In this document: positions 7,928-15,967 of the stretch, in pieces
Layout: each line of letters starts with the position of its first letter
Position numbering within the stretch: position 1 is the stretch's first letter
Origin: Streptomyces nojiriensis
GTDB lineage: Bacteria; Actinomycetota; Actinomycetes; Streptomycetales; Streptomycetaceae
Length of the DNA: 64,000 nt
NCBI RefSeq assembly: GCF_017639205.1
Contig: NZ_CP071139.1
Coordinates: forward strand, 682,001 to 746,000
Reading direction: 5' to 3'
The notes under the pieces: generated by a model
The model's database searches: none
What the model saw: the letters and a program-made list of their open reading frames with translations, nothing else
What the model was told of the DNA's origin: nothing
Position numbers and translations under genes: made by a program

Positions 7928-8671
7928 TCAGTCCCCGTCCGCGCGGCGGGTCATCAGGAGTTCGAGCCCGTCCAGGATGCGGCCCAGCCCGAACTCCAGG
8001 GCCTGGTCCCGCCCGCCGTGTGCCGCCGCCGAGGCCAGGGCCGCCCCGAGTGCGGGGAACCGTTCACCGTGCTCACGCATCACCTCGCCCAGTACCGCCG
8101 CGAGCTGGGCGTCCGGGCCCTCCCCCGCGGCCCCGGACCCGGGTCCCGCGCCGGCGGCCCGCTCCTGTTCCGCGATGCCGCGTACGTGTCCGGCGAGCAG
8201 TACCACCGCGTCCATCGCCTCGGCCCCGGTCAGCCCGCACCCGTCGAGCGCGGCGAGGGCCCGCTCCATCCATTCCAGCTCCCGGGGGCCCATGACCCGT
8301 ACGCCGACGGTCGCTTCCAGCAGCCACGGGTGGAGCCGGAGGCCCTCCAGCAGCCCCCGCGCCCACTCCTCGAGCCGCTCCCGCCACGGGCCGCCCGTCG
8401 ACTGCGCCGACTCGGGCATCGCGCCCTCCACCATCAGCGCGACCAGTTCGGCCTTCCCCGGCACGTACCGGTACAGGGCCATCTTGGTGACGGACAGCTC
8501 CGCCGCCACCCGCTGCATCGACGCGCCGCCCAGGCCCTCCGCGTCGGCGATCTCGATGCCGGCCCGGGCGATCCCTTCCAGCGTGAGCCCCCGCTTCGGT
8601 CCCCGCGCGGGTCCGGCCGGCGGCGGCCCCCACAACAGGCGTACGGCCGGGCCCCACTGTTCGCTCGTCAT
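7928..8671 (-). CDS. TetR-family repressor (tetracycline-repressor-like C domain)
   Basis: The 247-residue regulator has an N-terminal HTH (about 30-75, including GASMQRVAAELSVTKMALYRYVPGKAEL) and a long C-terminal domain of the TetR_C type. It is divergent from a flavin monooxygenase with two perfect inverted repeats between them, the classic arrangement for repression of the enzyme gene and itself. ATG 8671 is preceded by AAGGTG at 6 bases; GTG 8680 is an alternative. The ligand is probably the monooxygenase substrate or product (inference). Confidence 0.88.
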   Translation of the reverse strand: MTSEQWGPAVRLLWGPPPAGPARGPKRGLTLEGIARAGIEIADAEGLGGASMQRVAAELSVTKMALYRYVPGKAELVALMVEGAMPESAQSTGGPWRERLEEWARGLLEGLRLHPWLLEATVGVRVMGPRELEWMERALAALDGCGLTGAEAMDAVVLLAGHVRGIAEQERAAGAGPGSGAAGEGPDAQLAAVLGEVMREHGERFPALGAALASAAAHGGRDQALEFGLGRILDGLELLMTRRADGD

Positions 8672-8705
8672 CGCATTCACCTTGCGCTCGCACCAAAACC
8701 GCGTC

Positions 8706-8742
8706 TACCGTACACGGTATTGAATCAGTGTCCGTCGGACAC
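8706..8742. promoter_or_regulatory. Two palindromic operator candidates in TetR/monooxygenase intergenic region
   Basis: TACCGT-AC-ACGGTA (8706-8719) and GTGTCCG-T-CGGACAC (8728-8742) are both perfect inverted repeats in the 98-base divergent promoter region. Either could be the TetR operator; the first has the size and A/T-ended half-sites typical of TetR sites. The second lies 15 bases before the monooxygenase ribosome site, where bound repressor would block transcription. Confidence 0.65.
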
Positions 8743-8769
8743 AATTATCTCTCGGCCCAGGAGTCCTCC

Positions 8770-10041
8770 ATGACCACACCCTTCGCACCGGCCGGCGGCC
8801 CGCGCCCCGCGGCCCGCAGCGTCCTGATCTCGGGCGCCGGCATCGCGGGCCCCGCCCTCGCCCACCGACTCGCCCGCCACGGCCTGCGCCCCACGGTCGT
8901 CGAGGCCGCCCCCGCCTTGCGCCCGGGCGGCCAGGCCGTCGACTTCCGCGGCGCAACCCAGCTCCACGTCCTGCGCCGGATGGGGATCCTCGACGCCCTC
9001 CACCGGGTCCGGACCGGCGGCAGCCCGATGACCTTCGTCGACGCCGACGGCCGCGAACTCCTGCACCTGCCAGCCGAGTTCGCGGGAGGCGACATCGAGG
9101 TCCTGCGCGGCGACCTCTCCCGGATCCTCCACGAGGCCTCGCTCGCCGCCGGCGCCGAGTACGTCTTCGGGGACTCCCTCACCTCCCTCGCCGAGACGGC
9201 CACCGGCGTCGACGTCACCTTCCGCCGCGCCCCACCCCGCACCTTCGACCTCGTCGTCGGCGCCGACGGCCTCCACTCGAACGTCCGGCGCCTCGCCTTC
9301 GGCCCGGACGCCGACCACGTCACCCACCTCGGCCACTACGCCGCCACCTGGAGCCTGCCCCACCACCGGGACCTGGGTCTGGACCTGCGCCCCGGCGCAG
9401 GCGCCATCGGCCACAACGCCCCCGGGCGGCTGGCCAGTGTCGCCGCGGACCGCACCGACCCCGCCCGGGCCCGCGCCTTCTTCGTCTTCGCCTCCCCCGA
9501 GCTCGCGTACGACCGCCAGGACCCCGAGGCCCACAAACGCCTCCTGCTCAGGGCGTTCGCGGGCCTGCCCTGGAAGGTGAACCGCTTGCTCGACTCCCTC
9601 GACACCGCCGACGACCTCTACTTCGACTCGATCAGCCGCGCCGACGTCCCCGCCTGGTCCGTCGGCCGGATCGCCCTCCTCGGTGACGCCGCCTGCGGCG
9701 CGACCATCGGCGGGATGGGCACCGGCACCGCGATCCTGGGCGCGTACGTCCTGGCCGGTGAACTCTCCCGCTCGCCCCGGGACCACCGGGCCGCCTTCAC
9801 CCGCTACGAATCCCTGCTGCGCGCCTACGCCCAGGACCGCCAGAAGGGCGGGGCCCGCACGGGCCGTTTCCTCGCCCCCTCGTCGAGGCCTGGCCTGCGC
9901 CTGCGCAACACGGCGCTCAGCCGGCCCCGCGTCCTCGCCTGGATGCTCGAGGCGGCCAAGGACGCCACCGCACTCGCGCTCCCGGACTACTCGGACTTCC
10001 CGGACCGCCCGGTCAACTCACCTTCGGCACACGCCCATTGA
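8770..10041 (+). CDS. FAD-dependent monooxygenase (group A, TetX/PHBH-like)
   Basis: The 423 residues contain the FAD Rossmann motif (LISGAGIAGPALAHRL), the DG-type motif (FDLVVGADGLHSNVR) and the GD motif (RIALLGDAACGATIGGMGTGTAI), the set found in aromatic hydroxylases and tetracycline-inactivating TetX relatives. It would hydroxylate an aromatic substrate using NADPH and O2. CAGGAG lies 6 bases before ATG 8770. Divergence from a TetR repressor with a tetracycline-repressor-type C domain suggests substrate-inducible expression, possibly antibiotic modification (inference). Confidence 0.88.
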   Translation: MTTPFAPAGGPRPAARSVLISGAGIAGPALAHRLARHGLRPTVVEAAPALRPGGQAVDFRGATQLHVLRRMGILDALHRVRTGGSPMTFVDADGRELLHLPAEFAGGDIEVLRGDLSRILHEASLAAGAEYVFGDSLTSLAETATGVDVTFRRAPPRTFDLVVGADGLHSNVRRLAFGPDADHVTHLGHYAATWSLPHHRDLGLDLRPGAGAIGHNAPGRLASVAADRTDPARARAFFVFASPELAYDRQDPEAHKRLLLRAFAGLPWKVNRLLDSLDTADDLYFDSISRADVPAWSVGRIALLGDAACGATIGGMGTGTAILGAYVLAGELSRSPRDHRAAFTRYESLLRAYAQDRQKGGARTGRFLAPSSRPGLRLRNTALSRPRVLAWMLEAAKDATALALPDYSDFPDRPVNSPSAHAH

Positions 10042-10117
10042 CGTCAGAGTGCGCTCACCGCAGAAAAAGAATCAGGCAAAGAAGCACACAACTCCCCGAA
10101 CCGCTCCGCGTCTTCGC

Positions 10118-10148
10118 AGAAAAGTACCTGCCGACTGGTTTCCTTTCG
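10118..10148 (+). promoter_or_regulatory. ARE-like autoregulatory operator
   Basis: The segment AGAAAAGTACC...GCCGACTGGTTTCCTTT upstream of the butyrolactone-receptor-like gene resembles autoregulatory elements bound by ScbR/ArpA/BarA proteins: an A/T-rich outer flank, a partial inverted repeat and a conserved CCGACTGGTTT half. A TAGATT hexamer at 10160-10165 could be the -10 box, placing this site over the -35 region. The left half is a poor match, so the assignment is moderate. Confidence 0.5.
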
Positions 10149-10220
10149 CAATGCCCGACTAGATTGACGGGACACCGCGGCGAACACCGCTCGGGCAGTG
10201 ACCAAGGGGACGAGCAGAAC

Positions 10221-10865
10221 GTGGCGAGGGCCAGACAGGAGCGGGCCGAGATCACCCGCCAAGCCATACTCGACGGGGCGGCGACCGCCTTCGATCTCAG
10301 CGGGTTCGAGGGCACCAGCCTCAGCGACGTCGTCAAGCACGCCGGAGTCACCAAGGGCGCCCTGTACTTCCACTTCCCGTCCAAGGAAGCCCTCGCCCGC
10401 ACCCTGATGGACGAGCAGTTCCAGGTCTCGGAACACGTCCCCACCGTCGAGAACCCGGGCCTGCAGACCGTCATCGACCTCACCCACCAGATGGCCCACG
10501 GTCTGCGCACCGACGTCCGCATCCGCGCCGGCATCCGCCTGGTCATCGAGTTCGGCTCCTTCACCCACCCCGACCCGACCCCCTACGACGCCTGGATCGA
10601 CACCTGCCGCAGCTGCCTGACCCCCGCTCAGCAGCGCGGCGACATACACCCGTCGCTCGATGTCCAGGACCTCTCGACCCTGCTCGTCGGAGCCTTCACC
10701 GGCATCCAGGTCACCTCACACGTCCGCACCCGCCGCGAAGACCTCCACACGCGCGTCACCGACCTGTGGAACTTCCTCCTCCCCACGATCGTCCCCCCGC
10801 AGCGCATCACCCGCTTCCACCCCACGGGCACGCCCGAGACGGCCCCACCCGCCCCCGCCCACTGA
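10221..10865 (+). CDS. Gamma-butyrolactone-receptor-like TetR regulator (ScbR/ArpA family)
   Basis: The 214-residue protein begins with the family-typical run leading to the HTH (GFEGTSLSDVVKHAGVTKGA, then LYFHFPSKEALARTLMDEQF). That spacing and wording match autoregulator receptors more closely than generic TetR proteins. These homodimers bind ARE sites and release them when a gamma-butyrolactone or related signal binds, switching on antibiotic synthesis. GTG 10221 has AAGGGGA 10 bases upstream. No afsA/scbA synthase is adjacent, so it may be an orphan or pseudo-receptor. It follows the monooxygenase after 179 bases with its own promoter and a likely ARE. Confidence 0.8.
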   Translation: MARARQERAEITRQAILDGAATAFDLSGFEGTSLSDVVKHAGVTKGALYFHFPSKEALARTLMDEQFQVSEHVPTVENPGLQTVIDLTHQMAHGLRTDVRIRAGIRLVIEFGSFTHPDPTPYDAWIDTCRSCLTPAQQRGDIHPSLDVQDLSTLLVGAFTGIQVTSHVRTRREDLHTRVTDLWNFLLPTIVPPQRITRFHPTGTPETAPPAPAH

Positions 10866-10882
10866 CGCAGGACGGCCCCGCA

Positions 10883-10921
10883 CACGCCGTGGCGAACCAC
10901 GGGGGTGCTCGCCACGGCGTG
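10883..10921. terminator. Hairpin between convergent regulator and secreted protein genes
   Basis: CACGCCGTGGCGA and TCGCCACGGCGTG are perfect 13-base arms around a 13-base loop. The structure lies 17 bases after the TetR stop and 47 bases beyond the convergent gene's stop. Confidence 0.75.
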
Positions 10922-10968
10922 CCCGAGACCGCCCTGCCCCGAACGAACCGAACCGCACCGCACCGGCC

Positions 10969-12183
10969 CTACGGCCGGGGGCTCTCCAGTACGTACGCCT
11001 GCTTGGACGCGCAGGTCCAGATCACCGGCCGGACCCGGTTCTGTGCGTCCAGCGCGGCTCCGCCGACCCGGTCGTCGTCCGTGACGGCGAAGGCTGCGGT
11101 GAACAGGGCCGGGCCCAGCCCCGGCAGGACGCGCATCGGCCCCTTGCCGGTCCAGTACTGCGCCCGCGCAGGCGGGCTGTCCGGCGGGCGCGGCGACGCG
11201 TAGGCGAACTCGGCCAGGCCGACCGCGACGCCGGTGTTCGGGCTGATCGCGTCGAACGTTCCGCCGATCGCGCCGGGCGCCCAGGGTGCGTACACCGCAG
11301 GGCCGTCGGGTCGGTTCCACACCACGGCGTACTCCGCGGTGTCGGGCCCCTGGCCCCGCTTCGCGTAGCCGACGATCCGGCCCGAGTCGTCGATCCCCCG
11401 GGTGACGTGGTGGTCCCCCGTGTCGTCGAAGGGCGCCAGCACCGAGGGCGCCGAGTCCGGGTACGCGGGCCAGTAGAGCCCCGGGACGGCGAGGAACTGG
11501 CGGCCGGGGCGCCGTTCCAGCTCCCAGGCGTTGCCCGACACCTGCCCGGCGTTGTTGAGGCCGGACATCTGGCTGAGCATGTATCCGGCGGGCGGGGGCA
11601 GTTCGCGGCGCGGCCGGCCGTGCGACCATTCCACGCCGACGGTCCGGTTCCGGGCGGCGTCCCAGAGACTGCCGACGATGACGCCGCGGTCGTTGACCCC
11701 GCTCGCCTCGTCCCCGCCGGGCAGTACGGTGATGGCGGGATCGCCGTGCCGGTAGCTGAACGCCTTGCTGCCGTCGCCGGTGGTCACCTGCCCGACCATG
11801 AGGCCGGACCGGTTGACGTCCTTGACCCGGCCCGTGCTGGAGCCCTCGGGCACCGGCACCGCGTACACCTGCTCGCCGATCCAGTACGCCGGCTTCATGC
11901 CGGACATGCCGACCGCCAGGCGCGACTGCCCCGGTGCGATGGCCGAGACCTGGGTGTGGCGCACCCAGGGGCTCGGATGCGGATCGTCGGTGGCGGGCAG
12001 CTTCTGAAGGACCTGGATGGACGGCTTGCAGGATGCAGCCGTGGCCCCCGCGGCCGCCTGCGCGGGAGCCGTCATACCGAGGGCGGCGAGGAGACTGCCC
12101 GCCACGGCGAAGCCCGTACGCCTCGTACGTCCTGTACGCCCTGCGCCCCTCGTGTTCCTGGTGCGTCGCGTTCTCGTTGTCAT
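10969..12183 (-). CDS. Secreted HAF-repeat-like protein
   Basis: The 404-residue protein starts with a very Arg/Thr-rich n-region, a hydrophobic core (FAVAGSLLAALGM) and an AQA-type signal-peptidase site near 45, so it is exported. The mature part carries at least five degenerate repeats with the pattern (I/L/V)N-x-x-G-x-x-V-G: DVNRSGLMVG, GVNDRGVIVG, GLNNAGQVSG, GIDDSGRIVG and AISPNTGVAVG. This is the signature of HAF-type repeats, which form beta-propeller-like structures. Enzymatic function is unknown. The 144 bases between it and the next gene hold only its presumed promoter. Confidence 0.7.
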   Translation of the reverse strand: MTTRTRRTRNTRGAGRTGRTRRTGFAVAGSLLAALGMTAPAQAAAGATAASCKPSIQVLQKLPATDDPHPSPWVRHTQVSAIAPGQSRLAVGMSGMKPAYWIGEQVYAVPVPEGSSTGRVKDVNRSGLMVGQVTTGDGSKAFSYRHGDPAITVLPGGDEASGVNDRGVIVGSLWDAARNRTVGVEWSHGRPRRELPPPAGYMLSQMSGLNNAGQVSGNAWELERRPGRQFLAVPGLYWPAYPDSAPSVLAPFDDTGDHHVTRGIDDSGRIVGYAKRGQGPDTAEYAVVWNRPDGPAVYAPWAPGAIGGTFDAISPNTGVAVGLAEFAYASPRPPDSPPARAQYWTGKGPMRVLPGLGPALFTAAFAVTDDDRVGGAALDAQNRVRPVIWTCASKQAYVLESPRP

Positions 12184-12327
12184 GAATCCCCCCGGATCAC
12201 GTCACGTGGAAGCCGAACCGCAGGGAGACATCCTTGCCCCGCCGGACCGGGATGAACAGCGACGATCCGGACAATCGACTCGTCACTTCCGGACCTGCCC
12301 ACGGAATCCGCGGACGCCGGGCCGGGC

Positions 12328-13266
12328 TCAGGACCCGGCGGGGGCGAGGGAGTCGACATCCTCCATGAAGCTCAGCATCCGCTCGTTGACCAGGTCGGGG
12401 TGGTCGATCTGCGGGCCGTGGCCGGTCGCGGCGACGATCTCGGCGCGGGCGCCCGGTATCAGGCGCGGCACGCGTTCCAGCTGGCGCTTCGGGTGTACGA
12501 GCAGGCTGCGCTTGCCCAGGACGAGGTAGAGCGGGGTGCGGATGGAGCGCAGCGCGTCCTCGGCCAGCGGCAGGGGTGCGGGGCGCCGGATCCGGAAGGC
12601 GCGGGCACCCAGCTGGACCCACTTGCGCAGCTCGGGCACGACGATGACCGGCTGCTCCAGCCAGGCGGCGAGGCGCGGGCGCAGCGCCTTGGGCGCGAAG
12701 CTGGCGAAGAGGCTGACGAAGACCCAGGCGAAGAAGCGCAGGCCCACTTTCTCCAGGCCGCCCGGGTCCAGGAGCGTGACGGAGGCGAGCCGGCCGGGCC
12801 GGCGGTGCGCCTGGTTGAGCACCAGCCAGCCCCCGTAGGAGGAGCCGACGAGGTGGACCCGGTCGAGGCCCAGTCCCTCCAGGGCCTCGTCGAGCCACTG
12901 GGCCGCGCGCTCGGGCTGCCACATGGGTTCGCGGTGGATGCTGCGGCCGGCGTCACCCGGGGTGTCGAGCGCGTAGACGGGGCGTTCGGCGCTGAGTGCG
13001 GGGGTGTTGGGGTACCACATGGCCGAGCAGTAGCCGGCGCCGTGGATCAGGACGACCGGGGTGCGGGACTCGGCGGCCGGGTCGTCGGGGCCGTAGCGGT
13101 AGACGTGCGTGGTGCCGAAGCCGGTCTCGACGTCCGTCTCGTGGCGGGCGGGTGCGCCCATCGCGTAGAGCGCGTCGCCCGCGGCGAAGTACCGGTCGCG
13201 CAGCTCATCGCTCACATAGCGGCCGACGTCGCGGCGCGGGCGGGTTCGGGCGGTGTTCTCGGGCAC
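12328..13266 (-). CDS. Alpha/beta-hydrolase fold enzyme
   Basis: The 312-residue protein has the alpha/beta hydrolase core: an oxyanion HG motif (VVLIHGAGYCSAMWYPN), the nucleophile elbow GSSYGGW, and a C-terminal catalytic His region (AATGHGPQIDHP) after a likely acid-bearing strand (LYLVLGKRS). Family members hydrolyse esters, lactones, epoxides or C-C bonds, and the substrate is not apparent. GTG 13266 has an excellent GGAGGTG 7 bases upstream. It is divergent from a TetR regulator with several inverted repeats between, so it is probably its target. Confidence 0.85.
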   Translation of the reverse strand: MPENTARTRPRRDVGRYVSDELRDRYFAAGDALYAMGAPARHETDVETGFGTTHVYRYGPDDPAAESRTPVVLIHGAGYCSAMWYPNTPALSAERPVYALDTPGDAGRSIHREPMWQPERAAQWLDEALEGLGLDRVHLVGSSYGGWLVLNQAHRRPGRLASVTLLDPGGLEKVGLRFFAWVFVSLFASFAPKALRPRLAAWLEQPVIVVPELRKWVQLGARAFRIRRPAPLPLAEDALRSIRTPLYLVLGKRSLLVHPKRQLERVPRLIPGARAEIVAATGHGPQIDHPDLVNERMLSFMEDVDSLAPAGS

Positions 13267-13296
13267 GGGGCACCTCCGGTCTTCGAAGATCCATTC

Positions 13297-13338
13297 TTCG
13301 TAATACGAACGTACCATAAAGCTGGTACAGCGGTACCA
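13297..13338. promoter_or_regulatory. Operator array between hydrolase and TetR gene
   Basis: TTCGTA-A-TACGAA (13297-13309) is a perfect palindrome. Immediately next is a chain of alternating half-sites, GTACCA (13311-13316), TGGTAC (13323-13328) and GTACCA (13333-13338), which gives two overlapping inverted repeats that share the central half-site. Such an arrangement is suited to cooperative or alternative binding of a TetR dimer controlling both divergent promoters. Confidence 0.65.
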
Positions 13339-13403
13339 TGAAAGAGTCCGGGCGGTCCGGACCGCGAACGCGAGCGCACCACCAACGGGCGGAGACACGA
13401 CAC

Positions 13404-14006
13404 ATGCCGAAGCGCGTGGACCACGAGGAACGGCGGGCCCAGATCGCCGAGGCGCTCATCCAGGTGGCCGGGCGGCGCGGACTGCACGCCGTGGGCATGC
13501 GCGACGTCGCGGCGGAGGCAGGGGTGTCACTGCGACTCGTGCAGTACTACTTCGAGACCAAGGAGAAGCTGCTCTTCTACGGACTGCAGCACCTCACGGA
13601 CCGCTTCACCGCGCGCGTGGGCGAGCGCCTGCGCGCCGTCGGCCCGGACCCGGGGCCGCGCGCGACCATCGAGGCGCTGCTGCTGGCCTCCCTCCCCACC
13701 GACGAAGAGGGGCGCACCTTCCACCTCCTCTACAGCTCGTACTCGATCCTGTCCGTGACCGACGAGGCCCTGGCCGCCCAGCCGTTCATCGACAACCCCG
13801 ACGCCGCGGAGAACGCCGTCGCCGGGCTGCTCCGACAGGCCCAGGAGAGCGGTCTGGCCGACCCGTCCGCCGACGCGCGCATCGAGGCGATCAGCCTGCT
13901 CGCCATGACGGCGACGATGGGCACGAGCATCCTGGTGGGCCAGCGGAATCCCGAGTCGGCCGTCGCGGTACTCCACCACCACCTCGACCGGATCTTCACC
14001 GCCTGA
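13404..14006 (+). CDS. TetR-family regulator
   Basis: The 200-residue protein has an N-terminal HTH (MRDVAAEAGVSLRLVQYYFETKEKLL) in the first 60 residues and a helical ligand-binding C domain of the TetR_C_6-like type. The length is normal for the family. ATG 13404 has GGCGGAG about 9 bases upstream. The gene is divergent from the alpha/beta hydrolase, and the operator array between them suggests direct repression of both genes. Confidence 0.88.
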   Translation: MPKRVDHEERRAQIAEALIQVAGRRGLHAVGMRDVAAEAGVSLRLVQYYFETKEKLLFYGLQHLTDRFTARVGERLRAVGPDPGPRATIEALLLASLPTDEEGRTFHLLYSSYSILSVTDEALAAQPFIDNPDAAENAVAGLLRQAQESGLADPSADARIEAISLLAMTATMGTSILVGQRNPESAVAVLHHHLDRIFTA

Positions 14007-14135
14007 CCCCCGCCCCGATCCCTCCCCCGGCCCGCAACGACCCGGCCACCCCGGCGAGTTCCAGGACTGTTCACCCCCACGTGACCCGCACCTCCCCGGA
14101 CCCGCCGGGCGCGGCCGGTCGAATGGCGAACCGAG

Positions 14136-14147
14136 AGGTCTGGACCA
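14136..14147 (+). promoter_or_regulatory. DasR-like (dre) site 1 upstream of polysaccharide operon
   Basis: AGGTCTGGACCA matches the dre/chitinase-repeat consensus TGGTCTAGACCA at 10 of 12 positions and lies 124 bases before the GT2 start. DasR represses chitin and N-acetylglucosamine use genes and releases on glucosamine-6-phosphate. Direct control here is inference from sequence only. Confidence 0.45.
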
Positions 14148-14155
14148 TTGAAGTC

Positions 14156-14172
14156 GCGCCAAACCGTGGCGC
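14156..14172. promoter_or_regulatory. Inverted repeat in GT2 promoter region
   Basis: GCGCCA-AACCG-TGGCGC is a perfect 6-bp inverted repeat with a 5-base spacer lying between the two dre-like sites. It could be an additional operator; the cognate regulator is unknown. Confidence 0.35.
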
Positions 14173-14203
14173 ATTGGCTCCGGTGCCACACTCTCGCAAC
14201 AAC

Positions 14204-14215
14204 TGGTCTATACCT
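14204..14215 (+). promoter_or_regulatory. DasR-like (dre) site 2 upstream of polysaccharide operon
   Basis: TGGTCTATACCT, embedded in AACTGGTCTATACCTTTGG, matches the dre consensus at 10 of 12 positions and sits 56 bases before the GT2 start, in or near the core promoter. Confidence 0.5.
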
Positions 14216-14270
14216 TTGGCATTAGGGTGGGCCATCTGAAACGGGTACATGCACAGCCGTGGGGGGCTTT

Positions 14271-15953
14271 ATGACCTTTCATCATCTTCCGCAACCACCA
14301 TCCGACGAAGAGCTCTACTGGTACTTCGGTCCGCAGCGCCGCTGGGTCCTCGTCAGCACCTCGCTCGCCTTCGTGTTCACGGCGGCGACCATGTTCACCT
14401 TCGCCCTGCGGACACCGGCCCTGTGGGCGTTCCTCGCCGTCCTCGGCCTCAACCTCGTCGCCCTCGTCCTGTCCTGTGTCAACAGCCTGCGCCAGCGCCG
14501 GCTCACCCGGCAGTCGCACGAGGTGCTCATCCGGGCCTGGCGGCCCGCCACCCTGCCGGACGTCGATCTGTACCTGCCGACCTGCGGCGAACCGCTCGAC
14601 GTCCTGGGCAACGCCTACCGCGCGGTCGCCGCCGTCGACTGGCCCGGCGCGCTGACCGTCTGGATCCTGGACGACGCCGACCGGCCCGAGGTCGCCGCGC
14701 TGGCCGCCTCGTACGGCTACGAGTACGTCGTACGACCCGACCGGGGGCACCTGAAGAAGGCCGGCAACCTCAACCACGCGCTCACCCTGAGCAGCGCCGA
14801 GTTCATCGCGATCCTGGACGCGGACTTCGCCCCGCGCCCGGACTTCCTGCGCCACCTCGTGCCCTACCTGGCCGATCCGGCCGTCGGCATCGTGCAGAGC
14901 CCGCAGTGCTTCGACACCGACGAGTCCATGGGGTGGATCCAGCGGGCCGCCGGCTCCGCGCAGGAATGGTTCTTCCGCTGGATCCAGCCGTCCCGGGACG
15001 CGAGCGACGCCGCCATCTGCTGCGGCAGCAACGCCGTGTACCGGCGCGGCGCGATCGACCTGGCCGGCGGCTTCGCCCGGCTCGACCACAGCGAGGACCT
15101 GTACACCGGGCTCGCCCTGCACGAGCAGGGGTTCCGCACCCTGTACGTGCCGGTGCTGGTCGCCAAGGGCACCTCGCCCGACCGGGTCACCTCCTTCGTC
15201 AACCAGCAGTACCGGTGGGCGATGGGCAACCTCCACCTGCTCGGCACGCCCGTGCTGCGGCGGATGCGCGCGCCCTGGCGGATGCGGCTGTGCTTCTACG
15301 AGGGCATCGTCGGCTACCTGACCACCGCGGTGAACACCTTCGCGGCACCGTTGCCGCCGCTGGTGATGATGTTCTGGTTCCCGGACCACATCCGGCCGTG
15401 GCACGTACTGCCCCTGCTCGCCCCGCTGTGGCTGTGGCACGTGCTGCTGCCGCGGATCAGCCGCACCCGCTGGCGGGTGGAGGTCATCCGGGCGAACGTC
15501 CTGACCAGCGTGGCCGCCGCGACCGCGTTCGTGCACACGCTGCGCGGGCGCAGCGCCGCCTGGGTGCCCACCGGCGCGCGGGGTGCGGGGGCTCCCGGCG
15601 GGATGGCCCGCCGGGTGGTCGCCGTCTCGCTCGTCTGGCTCGTCCTCTCCAACGGGGCCGCGGCCACCGGTCTCGCGCTCGCCGTCGCCCGCAACGGCTG
15701 GGAGCCCAACTGGGGGCTGCTCCTCTACCTCCTGGTCCAGTGCCAGATCAACGTCCCGCTGATCCGGGACCTGGTGGCCGAGCTGCACCCGGCGGCGGGG
15801 CCGGTGCGCGCCCGGGTACGGGCCGCGCTGCGCCCGCGCGGCGGCGTGCTGCCGCGGCGCTGGCCCGAGACCGTCGCCGCTTCCGCGGTCCTCCTGCTCA
15901 CCGGCCTGCTGGCGTCGGGGTGGGTCGACCCGATGCTCCCCTGGCTGAGTTGA
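14271..15953 (+). CDS. Processive family 2 glycosyltransferase (cellulose/glucan synthase-like)
   Basis: The 560-residue membrane protein has two N-terminal helices, a cytoplasmic GT-A domain and several C-terminal helices, the BcsA/curdlan-synthase layout. Catalytic residues are present: DD (134-135), DAD (183-185), SED (274-276, in place of TED) and QQYRW (312-316), plus the CCGSNAVYRR acceptor loop. It would polymerise a beta-linked sugar from UDP-sugar and extrude it. It lacks a PilZ domain. ATG 14271 follows a GGGGGGC ribosome site; GTG 14259 is possible. The downstream gene starts 14 bases after its stop, so they form an operon probably making and modifying one polysaccharide. Confidence 0.9.
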   Translation: MTFHHLPQPPSDEELYWYFGPQRRWVLVSTSLAFVFTAATMFTFALRTPALWAFLAVLGLNLVALVLSCVNSLRQRRLTRQSHEVLIRAWRPATLPDVDLYLPTCGEPLDVLGNAYRAVAAVDWPGALTVWILDDADRPEVAALAASYGYEYVVRPDRGHLKKAGNLNHALTLSSAEFIAILDADFAPRPDFLRHLVPYLADPAVGIVQSPQCFDTDESMGWIQRAAGSAQEWFFRWIQPSRDASDAAICCGSNAVYRRGAIDLAGGFARLDHSEDLYTGLALHEQGFRTLYVPVLVAKGTSPDRVTSFVNQQYRWAMGNLHLLGTPVLRRMRAPWRMRLCFYEGIVGYLTTAVNTFAAPLPPLVMMFWFPDHIRPWHVLPLLAPLWLWHVLLPRISRTRWRVEVIRANVLTSVAAATAFVHTLRGRSAAWVPTGARGAGAPGGMARRVVAVSLVWLVLSNGAAATGLALAVARNGWEPNWGLLLYLLVQCQINVPLIRDLVAELHPAAGPVRARVRAALRPRGGVLPRRWPETVAASAVLLLTGLLASGWVDPMLPWLS

Positions 15954-15967
15954 AAGGCACCATCCGC

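Noticed and set aside
14249..15967. Upstream in-frame extension of the acyltransferase-GH16 gene across the whole GT2 gene
   Set aside because: It runs in a different frame under the GT2 synthase, whose catalytic motifs and codon use are convincing; ATG 15968 with its own ribosome site begins recognisable acyltransferase sequence.
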